Source: JAJTFW01 sp031421935 (GTDB taxonomy: Bacteria; Bacteroidota; Bacteroidia; AKYH767-A; OLB10). From it: a stretch of DNA of 6,044 nucleotides. Made by a program: the position numbers and the translations under genes. The stretch lies in NCBI GenBank assembly GCA_031421935.1, contig JANOPQ010000203.1:1-6044 (forward strand), in the 5' to 3' direction. A model generated the notes under the pieces. That model saw only the letters and a program-made list of their open reading frames with translations. It made no database searches and was not told the origin of the DNA. Shown here piece by piece: positions 1 through 5,729 of the stretch (position 1 is the first letter of the stretch; each line of letters starts with the position of its first letter).

Positions 1-263
1 GGTTTGTTTACTTAAGCCTCGACTTTAAGAAGGATTTTGAAACGAAGTTGATTCCATTTGTAAATAAAAGGAAGATGATGAGCGATGTTTTTCTACTCGA
101 TGAACCCGATTACGATGCCTGGATAAACATGGTGGAACCCACTTGGCAAGGTTCTATTCCTGCCACTTTGTTTCTCACTCCAAATGCAGAAAACCGTAGT
201 TTCCATGAAGGTCAGTTGACTTATCTTGAATTGAAAAAAATAATAAATACATATTTACCATGA
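1..263 (+). CDS. TlpA-like thioredoxin-fold protein, 3' end only (5' truncated by window edge)
   Basis: The reading frame is open from base 3 to the TGA at 261-263, giving 86 visible residues. A TTG at 48 or the internal ATGs are not convincing starts, because conserved-looking sequence (VYLSLDF, then ETKLIPF) runs upstream to the window edge; the true start lies outside. What remains is the C-terminal half of a thioredoxin fold: a beta strand (FVYLSLD), a helix, then W-Q-G-S-I-P-A-T-L-F-L, where the Pro of IPAT is the expected cis-proline facing the redox site. A final strand and helix follow. The CxxC active site, if present, would be upstream and is not seen, so redox activity is inferred from the family. 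Such Bacteroidota TlpA/ResA-like proteins usually act in the periplasm as thiol-disulfide reductases. The stop overlaps the next gene's start (ATGA), so the two genes are probably translationally coupled. An inactive thioredoxin-like protein cannot be excluded. Confidence 0.82.
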   Translation, partial: FVYLSLDFKKDFETKLIPFVNKRKMMSDVFLLDEPDYDAWINMVEPTWQGSIPATLFLTPNAENRSFHEGQLTYLELKKIINTYLP

Positions 264-871
264 AAAAATTGACATTTCTTCTATCAATGGCAACTTGTCT
301 ATTCCTCTTCTCTTTCTCTTCCGATAAAAAGGGATATTTAGTAGGTGATGATGTTGCCGACTTCAATCTTAAAAACACGAAAGGCGAAATGATATCATTA
401 GCCAGCTACAAGGACGCAAAAGGCTTTATCATTGTGTTCACTTGTAATCATTGTCCATTTTCGGTGGCTTATGAAGATCGAATCATCGCTCTCCAAGCAA
501 AATACAAGGCAAAAGGATATCCAGTTGTAGCCATTAATTCCAATAATAAGGAAGTTGTTCCCGAAGATTCGTTTGAAGAGATGATCAAAAGAGCTGCTGA
601 GAAAAAATTCAATTTCAATTATCTCTACGATAGTACCCAAGAAATTGCTCACCAATTCGGAGCAGCCCGAACACCACATGTATTCATTGTGGAAAAGCAA
701 AAATCGAGTCTGAAAATGAAATACATCGGTGCCATTGATGATAATACCGACGAACCAGAAGCCGTAACGAAGAAATACGTTGAAACCGCAGTCGACGAAA
801 TGTTAGCCGGCAAAGAGGTCACCACCCCAATGACAAAAGCGATCGGTTGTACCATTAAATGGAAGAAATAG
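260..871 (+). CDS. Exported thioredoxin-family protein, peroxiredoxin-like (PRX_like1 / AhpC-TSA type)
   Basis: This is a complete 203-residue protein. Residues 1-20 form a Sec-type signal peptide (MKK followed by a hydrophobic core to about F19). Cys13 lies inside that core and lacks a proper lipobox, so a soluble periplasmic protein is more likely than a lipoprotein. The mature part has the AhpC/TSA-thioredoxin layout: G-D-D-V-A-D-F-N-L near 29-37, a strand leading into F-T-C-N-H-C-P-F with C62 and C65 as the redox pair, V-V-A-I-N-S-N near 89-95, R-T-P-H-V-F with cis-Pro139, and G-A-I-D-D-N at 157-162. The C-terminal G-C-T-I-K-W (196-201) contains a further Cys197, as I recall for PRX_like1 proteins, which may act as a resolving or structural thiol. 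The likely role is thiol-disulfide exchange or peroxide reduction in the envelope; the substrate is unknown. The ATG overlaps the preceding stop by four bases, which supports both this start and an operon with the TlpA-like gene. Confidence 0.9.
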   Translation: MKKLTFLLSMATCLFLFSFSSDKKGYLVGDDVADFNLKNTKGEMISLASYKDAKGFIIVFTCNHCPFSVAYEDRIIALQAKYKAKGYPVVAINSNNKEVVPEDSFEEMIKRAAEKKFNFNYLYDSTQEIAHQFGAARTPHVFIVEKQKSSLKMKYIGAIDDNTDEPEAVTKKYVETAVDEMLAGKEVTTPMTKAIGCTIKWKK

Positions 872-876
872 CTGCA

Positions 877-897
877 AGCTTCTAGCTTCTAGCTTCA
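877..897 (+). repeat. Short heptanucleotide tandem array, 3 units of AGCTTCT
   Basis: Three consecutive 7-mers, AGCTTCT, AGCTTCT and AGCTTCA, begin six bases after the stop of the peroxiredoxin-like gene. The unit contains the CTAG junction (CTAGCTT in another phase). It differs by one base from the CTAGCAT unit of a second heptamer array at 1031-1065, so the two arrays may share an origin. No function can be read from the sequence. Confidence 0.75.
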
Positions 898-931
898 GGC
901 TGGCTTATTAACTAGAACTTTAACTTTACTA

Positions 932-967
932 TTGTGTACTCTTTGTGCACTTTTGTGAACTCTTGTG
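932..967 (+). repeat. TTGTG motif repeated four times at 10-11 bp spacing
   Basis: TTGTG occurs at 932, 943, 953 and 963, with intervening sequence of the type TACTCT, CACTT, AACTC. The spacing of 11, 10 and 10 bp is close to one helical turn. The array runs into the hairpin repeat that follows and shares its first units with that repeat. I recall intergenic repeats of the form CTTTGTGnnCTTTGTG ending in GTTAAA in Bacteroidota genomes; that is recollection, not a search result. Confidence 0.6.
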
Positions 968-998
968 CCTCAAGTGCCTGCCTGCTGCAGGCAGGTTA
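948..998 (+). repeat. Dispersed intergenic hairpin repeat, copy A
   Basis: This 51-base segment aligns without gaps to 5970-6020, with 44 of 51 positions identical by eye. Its 3' part is a GC-rich inverted repeat: CCTGCCTG (977-984), loop CTG, CAGGCAGG (988-995), an 8-bp perfect stem in otherwise AT-rich DNA. It is followed by GTT and a run of seven A. Because the run downstream is A rather than T on the + strand, and the minus-strand T run precedes the stem, it does not fit a canonical intrinsic terminator in either direction. It lies between the redox operon and uvrA. REP-like element, protein-binding site or transcript-end structure are all possible. Confidence 0.8.
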
Positions 999-1030
999 AA
1001 AAAAGCGAGTTCAATGTTGTAAATACATCA

Positions 1031-1065
1031 CATCTAGCATCTAACATCTAGCATCTAACATCTAA
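1031..1065 (+). repeat. Heptanucleotide tandem array, 5 units of CATCTAR
   Basis: Five contiguous 7-mers read CATCTAG, CATCTAA, CATCTAG, CATCTAA, CATCTAA. The first four units alternate G and A at the last position, giving an apparent 14-bp higher-order unit. The array ends 22 bases before the putative -7 element of the uvrA promoter, so changes in copy number would alter the DNA directly upstream of that promoter. Whether length varies between strains cannot be told from one sequence. Confidence 0.85.
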
Positions 1066-1070
1066 TAAAG

Positions 1071-1094
1071 TTTGTGGCTAAAACACTAATTTTG
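1071..1094 (+). promoter_or_regulatory. Possible uvrA promoter, good -7 element but poor -33 spacing
   Basis: TAATTTTG at 1087-1094 matches the Bacteroidota -7 consensus TAnnTTTG exactly, and would start transcription around 1100, about 25-30 bases before the uvrA ATG. The nearest upstream TTTG is at 1071-1074, only 12 bp away, whereas this promoter class normally has about 17-23 bp between elements. No TTG is found at the proper distance. The -7 element may act with a degenerate -33 region or an activator. Confidence 0.4.
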
Positions 1095-1126
1095 CCCTCC
1101 GTTTCTTATTAAAGTACTTAGCCAAG

Positions 1127-4075
1127 ATGCCATTTAAAAGCCCAGACGTTAGCTCCCTCGATCCGCGATATTTTATCATTATCAAGGGCGCGGCCATGCA
1201 TAATTTGAAGCATATTGATGTAGCCATTCCTCGAAATAAATTTGTAGTAATAACAGGACTCAGTGGTTCTGGAAAATCTTCGCTTGCTTTTGATACGCTG
1301 TATGCAGAAGGCCAACGACGCTATGTGGAAAGTCTTTCTTCCTATGCCCGACAATTTATCGGTCGGATGGATAAGCCTCAAGTGGATTATATTTTGGGAA
1401 TTTCTCCAGCTGTAGCCATTCAACAGAAAGTGAATTCTCGTAATCCACGTTCAACCGTCGGCACAAGCACAGAAATTTATGATTATATAAAATTGCTTTT
1501 CGCACGAATTGGTAAAACCTTTTCGCCCATCTCCGGAGAACAAGTGAAAAAGCATAATGTGGCGGATGTGGTCGACTTTGTCGTCAATTTTAGAGAAGGT
1601 CGATATCTAATCACTACTCCTTTGCTCAAAACAGTGGGTAGGGATTTATCGGAAGACCTTAATTCCTTATTGCAAAAAGGATTTACAAGGTTGCTGGTAG
1701 ATGGGCAAACGAAAGACATTGAAGAATTCCTTACCGAAGCAGTTGAAGTAGAGGTGGCGGTGAAGACCATCAAAAAAGCAGCAGCAAAAAAGACAGTTGC
1801 AAAAAAATCTTCCAAAAAGAAAATAGATTTAGAAGCGCCTGTGATGGTGGAGCATGAGATTGTGCCTGGCTTCTTCCTCTTGATCGATCGCATTGCCATG
1901 AATCCAGAGCCTGATGAGGATTTGTTGGCGAGAATGTCCGATTCAGTTCAAACCGCATTTAACGAAGGTGATGGTATTTGTAGAGTTTTTCAGTTAGACG
2001 AAGATGGATCGACTATTGAGTACGATTTCTCCAATAAATTTGAATTAGATGGAATCACTTTCGAGGAGCCAAGCGTTCATCTTTTTAGTTTTAACAATCC
2101 CTTTGGAGCATGCAAACGCTGTGAAGGTTTTGGTTCCGTAATTGGCATTGATGAAGATCTTGTCATTCCCGATAAAAGTTTATCCATCTACGATGGCGCC
2201 ATCGTTTGTTGGAAAGGGGAAAAGATGAAAACCTGGAACGAGAAGCTCATCATGGCAGCATACAAATTTGATTTCCCAGTGCATAAACCGTATTATGAGT
2301 TAAGTGCTTCACAAAAGGAAGTACTTTGGAAAGGGAATGCATTTTTTAAAGGGTTGAATCATTTTTTTAAAACCTTAGAAGAACAAACATTCAAGATTCA
2401 GTATCGAGTTATGTTGTCTCGCTTTCGTGGGAAAACTTTATGTCCCGAGTGCTTAGGAACTCGACTCAGAGCCGATGCTAATTTCATTAAGATAACAGGT
2501 CGGTCGGTCACCGATATTGTTTTAATGCCGGTGAAGGAAAGTTTAGCTTTCTTTAAAACCATCCAACTCAATGAAACGGATGCAGCCGTAGCCAAAAGAA
2601 TTTTAACAGAAATCTTAAGTCGTTTGCAATTTCTGGATGATGTAGGCTTGGGATATCTTACCTTAAATCGCTTGAGTAATTCACTCAGTGGAGGTGAATC
2701 GCAGCGTATCAATTTGGCAACTTCATTAGGGAGTACTTTGGTGGGTTCCATGTATATTTTAGATGAGCCCAGCATTGGATTACATCCTCGCGACACACAA
2801 CGTCTTATTACCGTTTTAAAAGCTTTGCAAGAAGTAGGGAATACCGTCATCATTGTAGAACATGACGAAGAAATTATGCGAGCTGCCGATCAACTGATCG
2901 ATATTGGTCCTATGGCGGGTACACATGGCGGGGAGATGGTCTTTCAAGGAACATTTGCAGCCTTGCTAAAAGATAAGGAAAGCTTAACGGCGCAGTATCT
3001 CAACAAAAAGGAAGAAATTGAAGTACCTGCACAACGTCGTCGTTGGAAAAAATACATAGAGATAAAAGGAGCTCGAGAAAACAATCTTCAAAATGTGAAT
3101 GTGAAATTTCCAATGGGCATCATGACAGTGGTGACCGGCGTAAGTGGTTCGGGAAAAACATCGTTGGTAAAGAAAATTTTGTATCCAGCCATCAAGAAAT
3201 TAATGGGTGGTTATAATGAAAGCACTGGTAACTTCGATCATTTACTCGGAGATTATGGCGATATTCTAGGAGCTGAGATGATCGATCAAAATCCAATCGG
3301 TAAATCGTCAAGATCGAATCCAGTCACTTACATTAAAGCGTATGATGAAATCAGAACGCTGTATTCCGATTTGCCTTTAGCCAGAACACGTGGATTAAAG
3401 CCTTCCCATTTTTCTTTCAACGTGGAGGGCGGCCGATGTGAAGTTTGTCAGGGCGAGGGAATGATTACCGTAGAGATGCAATTCATGGCCAACATTCATC
3501 TCAAATGTGAACATTGCAAAGGCAAAAGATTTAAATCGGAGATCTTGGAAATTGAATATCGTGGCAACAACATTTTCGATATTCTCAATCTTACGGTGGA
3601 TGAGACTTTAGAGTTTTTTGCCGACTACCAAGGACCGAGCAAGTACAAAAGTCTACATCAAAAAATAAGCAATAAAATTCAACCGCTTGCAGATGTGGGA
3701 CTCGGATACATTCGCCTCGGACAAAGTTCTTCCACATTAAGTGGAGGAGAAGCACAGCGCATCAAACTAGCGAGTTTCTTAGGCAAAGGAAATTTTGCAA
3801 CCAATACACTTTTCATTTTTGATGAACCTACCACAGGTTTGCATTTTCACGATATCCGCAAACTATTAGCAGCCTTCAACGCGCTCGTTAAAAATGGAAA
3901 CACACTCATCGTCATCGAGCATAATTTAGAAGTCATCAAATGCGCCGATTGGATCATCGACATGGGTCCAGAAGGAGGAAATCAAGGGGGAGAAATCATC
4001 TTCCAAGGCCTTCCCGAAGATTTGATAAAAGAAAAGAGATCGATCACTTCGAAGTTTTTAGTGGAGAAATTATAG
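1127..4075 (+). CDS. uvrA: UvrA, excinuclease ABC subunit A (nucleotide excision repair damage sensor)
   Basis: This 982-residue cytoplasmic protein is a tandem ABC ATPase that dimerises, finds DNA lesions and loads UvrB. Walker A motifs are GLSGSGKS (44-51) and GVSGSGKT (671-678). ABC signatures are LSGGESQR (520-527) and LSGGEAQR (871-878). Walker B motifs are YILDEPS (543-549) and FIFDEPT (896-902). The C-terminal zinc finger is intact: C771, C774, C794, C797. In the N-terminal half only C329/C332 and C439/C442 remain; the partner pairs expected from E. coli-type UvrA are absent (S133 and S136 replace the CPxH pair, and no CxxC precedes EEPSVHLFSF). A lysine-rich insertion (10 Lys in residues 213-232) helps explain a length about 40 above the usual 940. 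The ATG at 1127 gives an N-terminus about 12 residues longer than in E. coli; Met24 would cut into the conserved HNLK strand, so it is rejected as start. The gene appears to be monocistronic. Confidence 0.98.
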   Translation: MPFKSPDVSSLDPRYFIIIKGAAMHNLKHIDVAIPRNKFVVITGLSGSGKSSLAFDTLYAEGQRRYVESLSSYARQFIGRMDKPQVDYILGISPAVAIQQKVNSRNPRSTVGTSTEIYDYIKLLFARIGKTFSPISGEQVKKHNVADVVDFVVNFREGRYLITTPLLKTVGRDLSEDLNSLLQKGFTRLLVDGQTKDIEEFLTEAVEVEVAVKTIKKAAAKKTVAKKSSKKKIDLEAPVMVEHEIVPGFFLLIDRIAMNPEPDEDLLARMSDSVQTAFNEGDGICRVFQLDEDGSTIEYDFSNKFELDGITFEEPSVHLFSFNNPFGACKRCEGFGSVIGIDEDLVIPDKSLSIYDGAIVCWKGEKMKTWNEKLIMAAYKFDFPVHKPYYELSASQKEVLWKGNAFFKGLNHFFKTLEEQTFKIQYRVMLSRFRGKTLCPECLGTRLRADANFIKITGRSVTDIVLMPVKESLAFFKTIQLNETDAAVAKRILTEILSRLQFLDDVGLGYLTLNRLSNSLSGGESQRINLATSLGSTLVGSMYILDEPSIGLHPRDTQRLITVLKALQEVGNTVIIVEHDEEIMRAADQLIDIGPMAGTHGGEMVFQGTFAALLKDKESLTAQYLNKKEEIEVPAQRRRWKKYIEIKGARENNLQNVNVKFPMGIMTVVTGVSGSGKTSLVKKILYPAIKKLMGGYNESTGNFDHLLGDYGDILGAEMIDQNPIGKSSRSNPVTYIKAYDEIRTLYSDLPLARTRGLKPSHFSFNVEGGRCEVCQGEGMITVEMQFMANIHLKCEHCKGKRFKSEILEIEYRGNNIFDILNLTVDETLEFFADYQGPSKYKSLHQKISNKIQPLADVGLGYIRLGQSSSTLSGGEAQRIKLASFLGKGNFATNTLFIFDEPTTGLHFHDIRKLLAAFNALVKNGNTLIVIEHNLEVIKCADWIIDMGPEGGNQGGEIIFQGLPEDLIKEKRSITSKFLVEKL

Positions 4076-4135
4076 ACCATCTTTTTTGAAAAGAATACCA
4101 GGTGGTTTGAAGTTTCGTATAACATTCATTCAATT

Positions 4136-4154
4136 AATTTTTCGAGGAAAAATT
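4136..4154. other. AT-rich inverted repeat downstream of uvrA
   Basis: AATTTTTC and GAAAAATT form a perfect 8-bp stem around a GAG loop, 61 bases after the uvrA stop. The stem has only one G-C pair and is not followed by a clean T run, so a role as transcription terminator for uvrA is possible but weak. The rest of 4076-4267 shows no gene or clear signal. Confidence 0.35.
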
Positions 4155-4267
4155 TAACTCGTTGAATTCCGATTGCATCTGCTTTGTCAACAGTTTGTAA
4201 TTTCAAGTTGATGATGGATTACTAAAACCAAAATAATCTTTTAGGAAGGAAAAGAATGGTAATTTTA

Positions 4268-4298
4268 TTGAATTAATGAGACAAAATATTTATATTTG
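4268..4298 (+). promoter_or_regulatory. Bacteroidota-type promoter for the T9SS cargo gene
   Basis: TTG at 4268-4270 is followed after 20 bp by TATATTTG at 4291-4298, a full match to the TAnnTTTG -7 consensus with the spacing expected for the primary sigma factor of this phylum. Transcription would start about 4304-4306 and leave a leader of roughly 35 bases before the ATG at 4341. This supports the cargo gene as its own transcription unit, separate from uvrA. Confidence 0.7.
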
Positions 4299-4340
4299 AA
4301 GTAATGTTTGGTAGCTATCTCCCTCTTCTGCAATTTTAAA

Positions 4341-5729
4341 ATGAAAAAATCTGTTTTTATTGTAATTCTAGTTAGTTTTTTTCTGCTCTTTTCAGGGCGA
4401 ACAACGGCTCAATCTTATGTTACGAATGGTGATTTTGAAGCTTTGGACAGTTGTCCATATCAGTTATTTCAAGTAGAGTTTTGTAAAAACTGGTTCCCAG
4501 CAAGAAACACTCCGGATTTCTTTCATTGCGGATTACATACAGTTAATAATTTTAATTTTCCAAATACAGGTAGCGGTTTTATGGGTATGCTGGGCGGACT
4601 TCTTGCAGACACCGCATCCTATTATTATGGTGAGTTAATAAAAACTAAATTGCAATCTCCCTTAATTGCCGGGAAACGTTATCTCGTAAAATTTTCCGTA
4701 GGGCTCGATGTTTTTACAACCACACATGATCAGAATGATTTTGGCATATACTTTTTTAATAGCAATCACCCGCTAAACTTTGATTTTTATTCGAAAGACT
4801 GTCTGCTTGAAAAACCACAAATTAGTATTAATTCGGGAAGCCTTTTGCAAGGAGATTATGTAGATTTCTCTTTTTGTTTTATTCCGGAAGAGAACTTCGA
4901 TAGTATATTAGTAGGTCCATGGTGTAATAACAAAACTTTGTCGGGTCCTTTGCATGTAGTATACTACTCGATTGATGATTTTAGTATCACCGAATTTCAA
5001 ACTACTAATTTCGTTGGATCGCCGGTGCTGATGTGTGATAGTGGCAATGTTACTTTTAACCCTACCAACTGGACACAGCCCACCAATGTTCAATGGCAAT
5101 TTGATGGAGGTAATCCTAACACGAGTAATTTCCTGTATCCATTGCCCGTAATTTACAATCAGCCGGGAAGTTATGATGTGACGTTTATTTTAGATGATGT
5201 ATGCAACGATACCATTGTAAAGCCGGATTACATTACGGTTTTGGGCTCTCTTTCGGATGTTTTACCTGATGCAAAGGTGACGAAATGCTCGGAAGTCTCA
5301 CTTCAGCTATCCACTTCCGATCAAATTTCAGGTAGGTGGTCCACAGGAGTATTTGGTTCAAGTATACAAGTAACCGACCCAGGTATTTATTACTTTACCC
5401 AAGAAAACGTATGCGATACGCTTGTCGATTCGGTGGAGGTTGTTAATGAAGTTTGTGCTTGTGGATTATACATTCCAAACGCATTTACTCCTAACGGCGA
5501 TGGCAAGAATGATTTTTTTAAAGTGTACGGTGATGGAGAAAATCTAGTGATGAATATTTATAATCGTTGGGGTGAAGTGGTTTTTAGCACTCGCGATAAA
5601 TTTTTCAGCTGGGATGGAAAATTTGAAGATGAAAATTCCAAGTTAGATGTATTTTATTACAAAGCGAGCTTTACGGACTGTCAACAGAGGCGAAAACAGG
5701 TGACCGGTAGAGTAACGGTTTTATATTAG
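4341..5729 (+). CDS. Secreted multidomain protein with PKD-like domain and T9SS type B (CHU_C) sorting domain
   Basis: The ATG at 4341 gives 462 residues starting with a classic signal peptide (MKK, hydrophobic 5-17, cleavage probably after TTA at 21-23). An in-frame TTG at 4308 would add 11 residues before the signal peptide and is rejected. Residues 26-219 start VTNGDFE and end YYSIDDFSI, resembling the galactose-binding-like beta-sandwich at the N-terminus of many Bacteroidota surface proteins. Residues about 225-302 look like a PKD domain (WQFDGGNP, then YNQPGSYDVTF). Residues about 303-370 look like a second Ig-like domain (WSTG, VTDPGIYYF). Residues 378-462 are the CHU_C sorting domain: TPNGDGKNDFF (383-393), IYNRWGEVVF (406-415), WDG (424-426) and GRVTVLY at the end. 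The protein is probably exported by Sec, then by T9SS to the cell surface or medium. The ligand is unknown; adhesion or glycan binding is inference, and no catalytic domain is seen. Thirteen cysteines remain after cleavage, one pair in each Ig-like domain. Confidence 0.9.
   Translation: MKKSVFIVILVSFFLLFSGRTTAQSYVTNGDFEALDSCPYQLFQVEFCKNWFPARNTPDFFHCGLHTVNNFNFPNTGSGFMGMLGGLLADTASYYYGELIKTKLQSPLIAGKRYLVKFSVGLDVFTTTHDQNDFGIYFFNSNHPLNFDFYSKDCLLEKPQISINSGSLLQGDYVDFSFCFIPEENFDSILVGPWCNNKTLSGPLHVVYYSIDDFSITEFQTTNFVGSPVLMCDSGNVTFNPTNWTQPTNVQWQFDGGNPNTSNFLYPLPVIYNQPGSYDVTFILDDVCNDTIVKPDYITVLGSLSDVLPDAKVTKCSEVSLQLSTSDQISGRWSTGVFGSSIQVTDPGIYYFTQENVCDTLVDSVEVVNEVCACGLYIPNAFTPNGDGKNDFFKVYGDGENLVMNIYNRWGEVVFSTRDKFFSWDGKFEDENSKLDVFYYKASFTDCQQRRKQVTGRVTVLY

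Noticed and set aside
48..263. TTG at 48 as a real start giving a 71-residue small protein
   Set aside because: The frame stays open to the window edge and the upstream residues fit a thioredoxin-fold strand, so this is the end of a longer gene.
977..1004. GC-rich hairpin followed by a homopolymer, as an intrinsic terminator of the redox operon
   Set aside because: The homopolymer is A on the + strand. On the minus strand the T run comes before the stem. Neither orientation gives stem followed by U run.
877..1065. Repeated short units as a CRISPR array
   Set aside because: The units are contiguous 7-mers without spacers and no cas gene is present; this is tandem repeat sequence.
1118..2853. 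Several minus-strand open frames inside uvrA (for example 1118-1423, 1483-1899, 2398-2853)
   Set aside because: They lie antisense within a strongly conserved coding sequence and show no recognisable domain or start context.
1127..4075. UvrA-like drug-resistance paralogue (UvrA2 / ABC-F-like) instead of true UvrA
   Set aside because: Full UvrA architecture is present, including the intact C-terminal zinc finger and the conserved N-terminal stretch between Walker A and NPRSTVGT. The missing zinc ligands alone do not move it to another family.
4308..4340. TTG at 4308 as start of the T9SS cargo gene
   Set aside because: It would place 11 residues before an otherwise typical signal peptide, and it falls within a few bases of the predicted transcription start. 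The ATG at 4341 is better.
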